The position numbers and the translations under genes were made by a program. A DNA stretch of 11,468 nt from Cyclostephanos tholiformis (taxonomy: Eukaryota > Bacillariophyta > Thalassiosirophyceae > Thalassiosirales > Thalassiosiraceae), in the NCBI GenBank assembly GCA_036939975.1, contig JALLPB010001059.1:1-11468 (forward strand), in the 5' to 3' direction. This document shows, in pieces, positions 1-8,130 of this stretch. How positions within the stretch are numbered: the first letter of the stretch is position 1; each line of letters starts with the position of its first letter. Under the pieces are notes generated by a model that saw only the letters and a list, made by a program, of their open reading frames with translations, did not search any database and had not been told where the DNA came from.

Positions 1-364
1 GTGGGGGGGGGGGGAGGAGGGTCAATGGTTTAATATGATAGCAGCGGCAAAGTTCGTTTTGGGGCTAGGAACCCTAGATTTGGCGTCCGCCCAGACTAGA
101 CGATACAACTTTTTTTTATGACGGAAATCGTCCTCTAAAAAAGGCGGGCCCCCGTTCGTCCTCCCCGTTCGCTCCCCAACAATCCGCCTCGTCTTGCCCT
201 CCTCCAAGGTCCACCTACTACTGCAAACGAAGAACTGAGCTTTACTCAAAACACAACGAAGTATTAAGAAGTGGCGGTGACAATCGCCTCAGGTCACCTC
301 GACCTCAACCTCGACCTCTCCCCAGGGGAACGATTGCATACAGGTCGACTCTACACAAATCAAT
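1..364. other. Poly-G left edge and upstream region of the uL22m gene
   Basis: The window opens with a run of 12 G (3-14) followed by GGAGGG, a low-complexity edge that may mark a contig end or hard-to-sequence tract. The rest holds no recognisable gene. A 75-codon open frame on the minus strand (22-249) resembles no family I know. This stretch probably contains the promoter and 5' leader of the ribosomal protein gene starting at 365 or 389. No TATA-like box is evident. Confidence 0.4.
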
Positions 365-1325
365 ATGGCTCAGGTAATTTCTTGCAGGATGTCAAGGCTA
401 ATCATTGGCGCGAGGCAACTTATTTCGACGACAGCCTCAACTATGACTCCCAATTTTTCACCCCAAAAGGTGCCCTATCGATGGATGCGTTGCCTCTCGA
501 GCGTCATTCCCGTAAGGCGCATCGAGGCCAGTGGTTTGGACTACGGTGCAACATCCACGCTTGAGGCAGTACCCCCCCAGGACAAGGCCGTGGATTTTGC
601 CGCATTCGCTCACGCTAACCGGCATCTGAAGGTTAAGCCCTTCATCATCAAGCGCCGTATCAAGAAACTGCGGACGTACATCGGCGCCGAGAAGGGCGTA
701 AGGCACTCCCCGTGGAGGATGAATTTGGTATGCCAATTTGCTGCCGGCCTGACGGTACCTGAGGCGTTAAAGCAACTCATGTTCTGTCAGAAGAGGATGG
801 CGCCCCTCGTGGCAAAGGTCATAAGGGACACTGCCAAAGAAGCCGATCGTAGAGATGGGCTACAGCCGAGTCAGTTGGAGGTCGCGGAGTGCTTTTCTAC
901 TCATGGCTCGCATTTGAAGAGGATTAAAATCATGGGGCGAGGTCGGTGAGTATTTAGATTGGTTGTTCGTGGACAGTTCCATTCAACTTGGATGATTGCT
1001 GGAAGTTTCGTCAGCTCCTAAGCTTGCCTTACAACATGATGTGCCGTCCATCTTCTTGCTCTCATATTTCGTTAGTTCTGGTAAAAAACATCGCCGGCAC
1101 TCACATATTCGACTAGTATTGAGAGAGATCGATTTCCCCACTAAATTGTTGCAAGCCACATCAGTGAATCAGAAAAGGAAGTGGCTAGAGGCTTTGAAAT
1201 CTGCTCGAGAGGATTATGAAAAAGCAAGTGTAGAGCGCAAAGAGCTTGCCGAGCTCGAGGCTATGGCCTCTCAGCTCGAGGAAGATGCAAGGAAAAAGGA
1301 GGAAGGACAGAGGGGGAAGATTTAG
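365..1325 (+). CDS. MRPL22: Mitochondrial large-subunit ribosomal protein uL22m (two exons)
   Basis: Component of the mitochondrial ribosome large subunit; in the family, uL22 binds 23S-type rRNA and lines the peptide exit tunnel. Exons are 365-945 and 1076-1325, giving 276 residues. Splicing joins CG to T to make an Arg and rebuilds the family motif GSHLKRIKIMGRGR-SGKKHRRHSH (residues 181-204), which strongly supports the intron. The core runs from about residue 100 (RHSPWRMN, then QKRMAPLVAKVI at 142-153) to about 215. The first ~60 residues are rich in Arg and Ser with few acids, like a mitochondrial presequence; the Met at 389 (MSRLIIGARQL) is the likelier start. Diatom plastids normally encode their own L22, so mitochondrion is the best assignment. 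A charged, probably helical tail (about 225-276) extends past the conserved core. The gene converges on the psbQ' gene. Confidence 0.9.
946..1075 (+). other. Spliceosomal intron of the uL22m gene
   Basis: Intron of 130 nt with donor GTGAGT (946-951) and acceptor TTAG (1072-1075), interrupting an Arg codon after its second base. An in-frame TGA at the donor would end the protein just after GRG-R if the intron were retained. Removing it joins two halves of a motif conserved in the uL22 family. Confidence 0.9.
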
Positions 1326-1819
1326 GAGTTTCAGCTTTCAGTTGGAGCGAGAGACATGAGTGGATAAATGTCACTACATCTTTCGAAGTTGGGCGTTAGT
1401 TGATGTGAGAGATTGTACAATTAAATAGTCTCGTCCCTGCTCAGAGTTATACTCTGCACCACCTTTAAAAAAGCTGGAGTCGCCCCTGGATGAAAAGGTG
1501 GTACATGAGATAGATGAGGTGATGTTTACGAGAGTAGGAGACAGATGCCAGATAATAACGCGAACCAAGAGTGTCCTGTCTGGTGCAATAGTACTTGTTA
1601 AAATGAGAAAGATGGTCAACTATTTTATGACATGAATTTCTCAATCTATCCGCGCGTCATCATCTCCAACACAGACTTTGCGTGAAGTGACAGTCAAACT
1701 CGCGTGTCCATACCTCTGGAGGGCAGAAATACCTGGTGAACGATCCTTCATCAAAGGGAATTGGTAAATAGATACGACTTCATCACCGCATATCTAAGCT
1801 GTAAACGACAGTTAGAAGC
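1326..1819. other. Intergenic region between convergent uL22m and psbQ' genes
   Basis: No supportable gene. It should contain the 3' ends of both flanking transcripts. An 8-bp perfect inverted repeat, CCACCTTT (1459-1466) and AAAGGTGG (1494-1501), could form a hairpin. A 68-codon stop-free stretch on the plus strand (1429-1632) is not longer than chance allows and has its first ATG only at 1522. Confidence 0.5.
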
Positions 1820-2455
1820 TTAGAGAGAGGCAACGAATTGGTCGAGAATCTTCGCGGAGTTGACAGAGGCAGCAGCGCACTTGTCTTGGTTCTTGAGAGT
1901 TGCTTGAAGATTGGCCTCCTCAATCGCCGCGAAGAACGACTTCGCAATTTTCTTCTGTTCTTCGGTCTGGGCAAGGCCACGGACAGCACCACGGGTCTCG
2001 TACATGTAACGGGTCAATTCGTCCTTAACATTGAACCACTGCTTCTTCGCAACGTATCCTGGGAGTAATGCGAGGCGCTTTTGAGATTCGGCGATAAAGC
2101 CCTTCTTACGCTTAATCTCCTCAGCGTTCCCCTCTTTGTAGAGAGAGCTTTCGCTGGCTTCACCGTAGACAGAGTAAGGTGAGTAAAGGGGGGTAGATTG
2201 GTCAGTGCCAAAGGCAGCGCCCTCTGAGTAGGATCCTCCGTCACCGATCAGTCCGAAAACAGAGAAGCGGGGGCTTTCTCCAGCGGCGGCGTTGGCGACG
2301 GCGGGGAGGATGGCAGCGCCGGCAGCAACGATGGAGGACAGAGCCTCACGGCGGGAGTTCTCGGCCTGCAAGGACAAAGCCGGTCGGGCATTGTTGGCCT
2401 GGGGGGTAAAGGCGGAAACCGAGGCGGCAAAGGTGGCAACAAGAGCGAGCTTCAT
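1820..2455 (-). CDS. psbQ: Oxygen-evolving enhancer protein 3-like, PsbQ' of photosystem II
   Basis: Extrinsic lumenal protein that, in red-lineage algae, binds photosystem II and stabilises the oxygen-evolving complex. The product has 211 residues. Residues 1-15 are a signal peptide cleaved at SVSA|FTP, with Phe16 at the +1 position needed for import into the complex plastid. A short Ala/Ser/Asn-rich transit region follows, then a twin-arginine lumen signal: S34-R35-R36, a hydrophobic Ala-rich stretch (38-54), and a probable cleavage site after ANA (54-56). The mature ~155 residues begin near AAGESPRFSVFGLIGDG. They include YSPYSVYG and the Lys-rich helical bundle region with the motif ELTRYMYETRGAVRGLA, as I recall for diatom PsbQ'. 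The frame stays open 77 codons upstream to an earlier ATG, but only the Met at 2455 gives the proper leader. No intron is needed. It is divergent from the gene at 3019. Confidence 0.88.
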   Translation of the reverse strand: MKLALVATFAASVSAFTPQANNARPALSLQAENSRREALSSIVAAGAAILPAVANAAAGESPRFSVFGLIGDGGSYSEGAAFGTDQSTPLYSPYSVYGEASESSLYKEGNAEEIKRKKGFIAESQKRLALLPGYVAKKQWFNVKDELTRYMYETRGAVRGLAQTEEQKKIAKSFFAAIEEANLQATLKNQDKCAAASVNSAKILDQFVASL

Positions 2456-3018
2456 GGTGAAAGGGGTGTTTGTTTGTGGGAACTTTTCTTGAGTGACGCG
2501 CGGAAAGAGGTCCGTCTGTCTGTCACTTGGTTCAACTTGCGTATCTTTGTTTATTAATTCCGGCATAGCGGGAATTCCACGTAAGTACGTCCACAATACC
2601 TCGGAGGAGTTCCGTAACTCAGATAACGAAGCGCTAGTGAATAGCGGGTAAAATATATATTTTTTAGTAAATTTTCGCGCACACAACCTCCACCCCTCTT
2701 CGGAAATCAGAAAAGTCCGTGAGAAAGAAAGAGAGATATGATGCCGACTTTATTTCTTCTTAACAACTCGGAAAATCAATATATCCGTGTTGCATCGGAC
2801 CGCCGCACTGGGGGTCCCCCCATCAAAACTAGTTGTAGTTACAATACTTTCTTGCAGGTGACGAAGGTCGCGGTTCGAAGAAAGTGATCCGATAATTACT
2901 ACCGCCACGGATCTCGACCTCGCCGGTCTCCAAGCGCAAACAAAATAGGTGATCGAGGCAGAAAGGAGATAACTTACCGCTGAGAAGCAGTACACATTAC
3001 TGGGGAGGATTTCCCAAG
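2456..3018. promoter_or_regulatory. Divergent intergenic/promoter region, psbQ' and the Ser/Asp-rich gene
   Basis: This 563-nt stretch lies between two genes pointing away from each other, so it should hold both promoters. A TATA-like AT block (TATATAT, 2654-2660, inside 2649-2666) sits about 200 nt upstream of the psbQ' start codon. A single TGACGC (2494-2499), a variant of the diatom CO2/cAMP element core, lies 38 nt upstream of that start, probably in the leader. A pyrimidine-rich TTTCTTGCAG (2848-2857) looks like a splice acceptor and could belong to a 5' untranslated exon of the plus-strand gene. None of these is proven by sequence alone. Confidence 0.4.
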
Positions 3019-4537
3019 ATGTACTCTCGTCGGGACAACAATGGGGCGCCTGCGGCTCGGTTTCGTCATCACCATGCTCCGTTTGTAGATGGAGGCCAAC
3101 TTAGTGCGATAAGTTGTGAGCCCCGCAGCACTCTGAAGGACAATTTACAAAAACATTCTTTGTCGGGTTATTCTCCAAAAGTTCAACAAGGTGCGAAGAC
3201 ATATAATGGAGTGAAATCACGAGATGCTATCTGGCGTCGACGTCAGATACCCCTACAGCGGACGATGACAGATTCAACCAGTACGTCCATGACAAAAAGT
3301 GACGCTGATGGTCCGGAAAGTGACGACAATACTAGTGACTATTTTCGAAATGATATTGTCTCAAATACAACTCACCTACTGCGGCGATTGAAGTTGGATA
3401 TTTTTAATGACGGTGACAAATTTTCAGGCAAAGCCACGACAAAGTTGTTCAGATCTCCATTTGAGATGGAACGCAAGATGATGCAACACAACACATCGTT
3501 ACCCACGACTTACTATCGACCAATAGATAATCATGCAAAAGACAGGACCAATTCTCCGCCTATGCTACATGTATCGGTACCATTAGAGCTCCCAGATACT
3601 GTCGACTCGTCGTCATCTAAATTGAAATCTGATAGCTATACTTTGACGAGAAAACAAGAAAAACTCCGCCATTATCATCAGAAGAATGACATGAGAACAG
3701 TTTCTCTCGTGAGGTCAGCCAGCGAGTCTGACAATGAGTCCGACGATGATTCGGTCAAACGGATGGAATCTGTCACGCACACATTTCAACGGAATTTGTC
3801 CGTTACGAACAGGAACTCTAAAGTTTCAGCTATCCCACTCTCTGGTATCGGGGTCGACGTTAGCGTGTCTGACTATAATAAGGATGGCGAATATCATCGG
3901 AGTGTAAATACACCTCGAGATACATCGTGTTCGCTCACATCTTTCATAGGTGAAATTGTTGGATTGACTACTCCTACGAACAAAAGCGGTGACACTAAGA
4001 CGAGGAGCCCCTTTGACGTCATTGTAAGTATACCTTTCGCATTCCTCCATGCAACACTGTACAAAATTTCTTCTCAACCATATCAATGGATTTATCTGCA
4101 CAACAAAGAAAAAGGTTTTATGTACTCCTTATCACGTATCCACTGCTTTTAGTGCCAAGGAAGATTATGAATTGAAGTCAGAAATGGACGACGTTAGGTC
4201 AGCAGACGCAGATAATTGGTCTCTGGAGTACGGTATCCAAATTGAATCAGACGATGATGAGAGTATTGAATCATCTAGTCAACGCGAGGCTTGCTTGGGA
4301 AGATCGACCAGGATCAATGATGGCGAGGTCAAGTCAAATCAGCAACCTGACTTGTCACAATACCGTCACTACCACAGGGAAGATTTTAGCTATTGTGAAA
4401 CAGACGCGGACAGCAGTTACTGCCAGCCCTCGCAGTTTACTTTCGCCGATGATGATAGGAGTTACGCTGTCAGTTCCGTTTCCTTTCAACGCTCTAGACG
4501 GTTCATAAATTCTCCTTTTGTTCGACGCCTGAGGTGA
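3019..4537 (+). CDS. Unrecognised Ser/Asp-rich protein with one intron
   Basis: I recognise no domain. Exon 1 runs from the ATG at 3019 to about 4023 (335 codons) and exon 2 ends at the TGA at 4535-4537, giving roughly 460-477 residues depending on the acceptor. The sequence is hydrophilic and rich in Ser, Thr, Asp, Asn and Arg. Acidic Ser clusters include SDADGPESDDNTSDYF (about 93-108), SASESDNESDDDS, and SDDDESIESSS in exon 2. The extreme C terminus is basic (RSRRFINSPFVRRLR). No signal peptide is visible, and the only hydrophobic stretch overlaps the intron boundary. This suggests a disordered, possibly phosphorylated protein such as a regulator or scaffold, which is inference. Both exons share the same biased composition, which supports joining them. 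The exact splice junction is uncertain. Confidence 0.65.
4024..4159 (+). other. Probable intron of the Ser/Asp-rich gene, acceptor uncertain
   Basis: The donor GTAAGT (4024-4029) is canonical and falls between codons. Acceptors that keep the frame open end at 4108 (85-nt intron), 4114 (91 nt) or 4159 (136 nt). The acceptor with the best pyrimidine tract, CTGCTTTTAG ending at 4152, shifts the frame from this donor and gives a stop a few codons later. It would stay in frame only with a weaker donor, GTACAA at 4059, which yields a 94-nt intron. The end given here is one of these options. Confidence 0.45.
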
Positions 4538-4828
4538 CGAGTCCAAATTAGGCCTGTATGTATTATTGTTAAGAGTATTATTTAGTTACCTCTAATCAAC
4601 CACTCAATTAGCCCTAGGCCACCATATGGTTATAGCTGAGCCATAAGAAGGCTCAGATCGTTTTGCATTGTAGAGATTAATTGAAGAGAAGTAAGCATGG
4701 TAGTACCTACTCGTAGTAGCATTCTAGTATCAAAAACGTCTGTGACAGATAACCATCCTAGATATCTCAGCAGCGCAGGAACAATCACATTAAGAGGATT
4801 TAAGGACTGTATACCCGGTAGACAAAGA
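4538..4828. other. Convergent intergenic region with a short hairpin
   Basis: This 291-nt gap lies between two converging genes and should hold both 3' ends. It contains a perfect 10-bp palindrome ACCATATGGT (4621-4630). Six bases later comes a perfect 7-bp hairpin, CTGAGCC (4636-4642), loop ATAAGAA, GGCTCAG (4650-4656). No gene is seen. A role in 3' end formation is possible but not shown. Confidence 0.5.
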
Positions 4829-5975
4829 CTATAGCTGACTGAGCTTGTCCCAAGCAACCTGGCCGATGGCAGCATCCTGAGCCCCTGTACCCGTTAAATC
4901 CACCACAATAATCTCGTTCCCCTCTCTTCCAGGTTTGTCGCCATTCACAACTTCACCTAATTCTGCATAAACATCTTCGTCAGTCATGACGCCTGCCTCC
5001 AGAGCTGATCTGAGCTCTCCAACTTTCCTCGTCTGTTTAGTCAAATCACTGATGTATTTTGAGGCCGCGAGCACATTAGGGGGTATCTCATTTTTTGTTG
5101 GTTGATCTGATCCAGATGCAATGATTGTGACACCTCGGGGATTAAGCCAATCTTTCTCCAGAACTGTGGAACCACCAGTGGTCTGCGTGTAAATGATGTC
5201 TGACTTTCTGCAAAGGTCCTGGGCAGATGCCGCCACTTCGAACGGCATACCCAGCTCCTCCGACATTTCTTTCGCAAATGCCTCCGCGCCTTCAAGCGCG
5301 AATGCTATTCCCTTGTATGGACGCACGGTTGCTGCTGCGCGTGCCATGTTTTTGGCAATTGCACCACAGCCGATGAAACCAACAACATCTTGGCCAGGGT
5401 TAGTGCAATACTTCATTGCAATGGCACCTGCTGCCCCGGTACGAAGATCAGTCATGAACCTGTTTTCCTGGAAGACTCCAAGCGGCGCTCCGGTGCTGGC
5501 GCACACTACAATGAAGATTCCTGAGCCAGGCGGAAGGTTCTTCTTCGTATTATTATAAAAGGATACACATGCAAGCTTCACGGTAAAAGTTGGCGTGCTG
5601 GAAACATCTGCCAAACGTCGAAGAGAAGCAATCGTTGTTATATAGGTTGAAGGAACGATATTTAATTCTGAATGCTCGCTAGAGGTACTTACATCCTCCT
5701 TTGATGTGGCAATCACCGGGGCCAGCCACATCACTCTCGTCAATCCCAATGTGCATCGGCATAGGGACATCCACCTTTCCCTTGGCAAGAGCCTTGAATG
5801 CTTCCTCAACGGACTCGATGGCGTCGCCGACGGTCAAGTTGCGCGTGACGGTCTCGTAATCGAAAAGCCGGGGAGGGGGAAACCCACTGGAGGCGAAAGC
5901 ACGGGAAGCTTGAAGTCCGACGATTTTTTGAAGGGGCAAAGCCCTAACTTTTCGAATAATTGACGATGACATCAT
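4829..5975 (-). CDS. Ornithine cyclodeaminase / mu-crystallin family protein (two exons)
   Basis: NAD(P)-dependent family whose members deaminate ornithine to proline or act as ketimine reductases or alanine dehydrogenases. Exons are 5975-5693 and 5607-4829, encoding 353 residues. Splicing creates Tyr95 and restores the family pattern HIKGG-Y-VSSTPTFTVKLA. By comparison with family members, Lys105 (TVKLA) and Arg150 (TDLRTGAAGA) match conserved substrate-binding residues. The Rossmann loop is FIGCGAIAKNMA (172-183). Asp262 in ASGSDQPTKNE corresponds to the catalytic Asp of ornithine cyclodeaminase. The first ~35 residues (MMSSSIIRKVRALPLQK and onward) contain Arg, Lys and Ser but no acidic residue until Asp39, which resembles a mitochondrial presequence. 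The exact substrate cannot be read from sequence, so ketimine reductase is a fair alternative. The gene is divergent from the proteasome-like gene. Confidence 0.88.
5608..5692 (-). other. Spliceosomal intron of the ornithine cyclodeaminase-like gene
   Basis: Intron of 85 nt read on the minus strand from donor GTAAGT (5692-5687) to acceptor GGCAG (ending at 5608). It interrupts a codon after its first base; T plus AT makes Tyr95, the residue expected at this point in the family. Retaining it would stop translation four codons after the junction. Confidence 0.88.
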
Positions 5976-6257
5976 TGTCTGATGAATACTTACGGCGACT
6001 CGGCTTTGATTGTCGTTGATGTTGTTTGCAGTATTGGGAGTTTGTTGAGCTCTGAGGCAGGTACTTTTTATCTATCTCAGAGTTCTCTTTGGTTGTGTGT
6101 GTGTGATGTGTGAGGTGTGTTGCGCGTGTTGTAGTTTAAAGGTGTATTATAACCGGCCACGTCATGATGACGTCGAAAAAAGATTTGGCACACTTCAAGC
6201 CAGCTAGCCCGCCGTTTCTTTTGTTGCACTTTTTTTGTCCTCCATGATGTACGTAGC
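5976..6257. promoter_or_regulatory. Divergent promoter region, ornithine cyclodeaminase-like and proteasome-like genes
   Basis: This 282-nt stretch separates two start codons on opposite strands and should hold both promoters. It includes a GT-rich microsatellite (about 6091-6129) and a TATA-like TATTATAA (6145-6152). A GTAAGT on the minus strand (5992-5987), just upstream of the cyclodeaminase ATG, could mark a 5' untranslated intron, but I see no convincing acceptor. Confidence 0.5.
6159..6173. promoter_or_regulatory. Paired CRE-like element ACGTCA-TGA-TGACGT
   Basis: Two perfect inverted 6-bp arms, ACGTCA (6159-6164) and TGACGT (6168-6173), are separated by TGA. Each arm is the core of bZIP (CREB/ATF-type) binding sites. 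The same core forms the CO2/cAMP-responsive elements described in the promoter of a Phaeodactylum plastid carbonic anhydrase. It sits 85-99 bp upstream of the proteasome-like ATG and about 184-198 bp from the cyclodeaminase ATG, so either or both genes could use it. Confidence 0.5.
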
Positions 6258-7619
6258 ATGCATCCAATCTCACCTTTCAAAAAAAATACCACACAGCGTC
6301 CAGGCCCAGAGATGATAATATCCCTCTTATTCTTCTTCGAAATATTGCTACACGCCTCTGCCAGCAGTCATGGCAGCTCGAGGGGACACCACAGCCGCCG
6401 ATACGCCGCATATGACTACGACTTGACTACACCGCAATTCACACCTGATGGGAGATTGTTGCAAGTGGAATACGCCACCAACGCGTGTGTACGTGAGGAT
6501 AGCAACCCTATAGTGAGCATTGGCATTACATTGCCGGGCGTTGGGGAAACCATACTAATTATGGCAACAGTATCATCTCCGCCACCATCATCTACCTCAT
6601 CTCTCTCTACAACAATGCGCGTGAACCCGTTGGAAGGAGGAGGACGAGCTACAGACGGACAGGCGGAATTGTATGATGAGAACGAAATTAACTTATTCAT
6701 GAAAGAAAAACATCAGCGTGCGCAATTTAGAATTATTGAAGTTCCACTTTCTTCTAGTGGCACCTCGTTTCAGCATTCAACAATGCTCGTGGGGCTATCG
6801 GGCCTATTATCGGATGCCACCACATTGCTGCAGATTATCTATTCTCATTTAGAACAAGAGCAACGTATGATGGGCTGGCACCGTTTGGGGTTGAGTCCCG
6901 TTGGCGTTAGCGCGATCAATGAAGGTAGTCGTGGCGGTGCCACTAATTTTTTCCCACGTCAATCAATTTTCACGCAGCCGTCGGAAACTGTACTTCGCCT
7001 CTCACGTGCACTTGCAGCTGAGTGTCAGAAACATGCATTTGGAGGGGGGCTGAGGCCATTTGGTGCATCCCTTTTATTGGCCGGGGTTGACAGTTGCCCA
7101 TATGTTCTCAACAAAAACAACAATACACATTTATGGCGCGGGGCAAGGGTGGCGATGTGTGAAACTCATCCAAACGGAGGATGGAGGAATTCTATAACTA
7201 CTGTGCGCGATGAGTACAGTATTGGCCACGGCGAAACTACAGTGGCTGGTGCAACCTCTCCTCAGATCATGATCTCGGGAGGTTGTATTCAATCCCAACG
7301 CAAGTTAAAAAAATTGATTTGGAACCGGTTACACAATATGCCTCTTGGGGTTTCCAATCATCAGATAAATATCAGTCTTGGGATTAGTAAAAATTGCGTC
7401 GAAACATTATATCTGCGTAAGGTTTTGGAAACGGTCACATCATCATTAGTAGAAGAATGGCAGAATCGCGGGGATATTCATATCAAATCATTAGTGAATG
7501 CCAAATCGGGTCAGCATTATTCGAATCTTCCTCAGATGGAAGTTGTAATCGCTTCATCCAGTCGAGGGACACATCGCCTCATGGAAAATGATGTTGCTCG
7601 GATTTTGATGCCGAACTGA
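6258..7619 (+). CDS. Divergent proteasome alpha-subunit-like protein with N-terminal signal peptide
   Basis: The reading frame encodes 453 residues without introns. The Met at residue 19 (position 6312) starts a good signal peptide, MIISLLFFFEILLHASA, cleaved near residues 34-36. A proteasome alpha N-terminal signature follows: YDYDLTTPQFTPDGRLLQVEYA (52-73; normal form YDxxxTxFSPDGRLxQVEYA). Two further alpha-type landmarks are GLSGLLSDATTLLQ (179-192) and RPFGASLLLAGVD (266-278). Normal alpha subunits have about 230-260 residues. This one has a Ser/Pro/Thr-rich insertion (about 105-122) and some 150 extra, unrecognised C-terminal residues with at least one Asn-X-Ser/Thr site. No Met lies just before the signature, so the leader is not an annotation artefact. 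The residue after the predicted cleavage is Ser, not the Phe expected for plastid import, so the ER or secretory route is likelier. A role in a standard 20S core is doubtful. Function is unknown. Confidence 0.75.
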   Translation: MHPISPFKKNTTQRPGPEMIISLLFFFEILLHASASSHGSSRGHHSRRYAAYDYDLTTPQFTPDGRLLQVEYATNACVREDSNPIVSIGITLPGVGETILIMATVSSPPPSSTSSLSTTMRVNPLEGGGRATDGQAELYDENEINLFMKEKHQRAQFRIIEVPLSSSGTSFQHSTMLVGLSGLLSDATTLLQIIYSHLEQEQRMMGWHRLGLSPVGVSAINEGSRGGATNFFPRQSIFTQPSETVLRLSRALAAECQKHAFGGGLRPFGASLLLAGVDSCPYVLNKNNNTHLWRGARVAMCETHPNGGWRNSITTVRDEYSIGHGETTVAGATSPQIMISGGCIQSQRKLKKLIWNRLHNMPLGVSNHQINISLGISKNCVETLYLRKVLETVTSSLVEEWQNRGDIHIKSLVNAKSGQHYSNLPQMEVVIASSSRGTHRLMENDVARILMPN

Positions 7620-8032
7620 GTCTTATGTACCGGTTGACCAAAGTTGGGCCCTAAAAGAGTGATCTGGAGATATGAGATATGTGGTGGCATCTAGAAAAAC
7701 GCTCGAGAGCCGTTCGTGCATTATCGCATGCTCAATAATTCTAACTGTTCCAGCTGATACATAGTCAGCATCTTCTGCATACACTTTAACACAAATACCT
7801 GGACGCTTACTCGAAGAAGATGTATCACTACAGTGCTACTAAGACCAACCTATCTGGCAACCTTCTTCAATGTGTTCTACAGAGCTTCGGCGACATTTCA
7901 AAAAAAAACTACATCATGACTTGACTTTGCGTAGCACATATTATTACACATAATGTATGATTAACATTAAAAAAACTCCCTTTAAGTTACAAATATATAC
8001 TGGGTGACTGTCAAAATTCATCGTAGAAACTC
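7620..8032. other. Intergenic DNA downstream of the proteasome-like gene
   Basis: No gene is supportable on either strand. The base composition turns AT-rich near 7910, with A-runs (7900-7906, 7970-7975). It presumably contains the 3' untranslated region of the upstream gene. Confidence 0.5.
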
Positions 8033-8130
8033 TTTAGACCACCAGTCTAAACTCGGTCTAAATCCTTCAAATAATATAAAATAGACTCGGAAATGCCCAA
8101 TAAAATTTCGACCACCAAAGTTTAGACCAC
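8033..8130. repeat. Cluster of TTTAGAC / GTCTAAA inverted and direct repeats
   Basis: The 7-mer TTTAGAC occurs at 8033-8039 and 8121-8127, and its complement GTCTAAA at 8045-8051 and 8056-8062. The first pair forms a perfect 7-bp hairpin with loop CACCA. Both forward copies extend to TTTAGACCAC, and GACCACCA also occurs twice (8037-8044, 8110-8117). It may be a degraded inverted-repeat element or a binding-site array. Confidence 0.6.

Noticed and set aside
22..249. 75-codon minus-strand open frame at the left edge
   Set aside because: No domain, no context and low-complexity surroundings.
271..564. 97-codon plus-strand open frame overlapping the start of uL22m
   Set aside because: It starts at GTG, lies in another frame of the ribosomal protein gene and resembles no family.
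1429..1635. 68-codon stop-free plus-strand stretch with protein-like composition
   Set aside because: The length is within chance, the first ATG is at 1522, and no partner exon or similarity is recognised.
2456..2686. N-terminal extension of the PsbQ' frame upstream to another ATG
   Set aside because: The downstream Met gives a textbook signal peptide and ASAF-like site; the upstream part looks like 5' leader.
2865..2882. GGTTCGAAG resembling a tRNA B box
   Set aside because: No matching A box or foldable cloverleaf in the surrounding sequence.
2750..2995. 81-codon minus-strand open frame between psbQ' and the 3019 gene
   Set aside because: No recognisable domain; it lies in the divergent promoter region and ends in a short Lys run.
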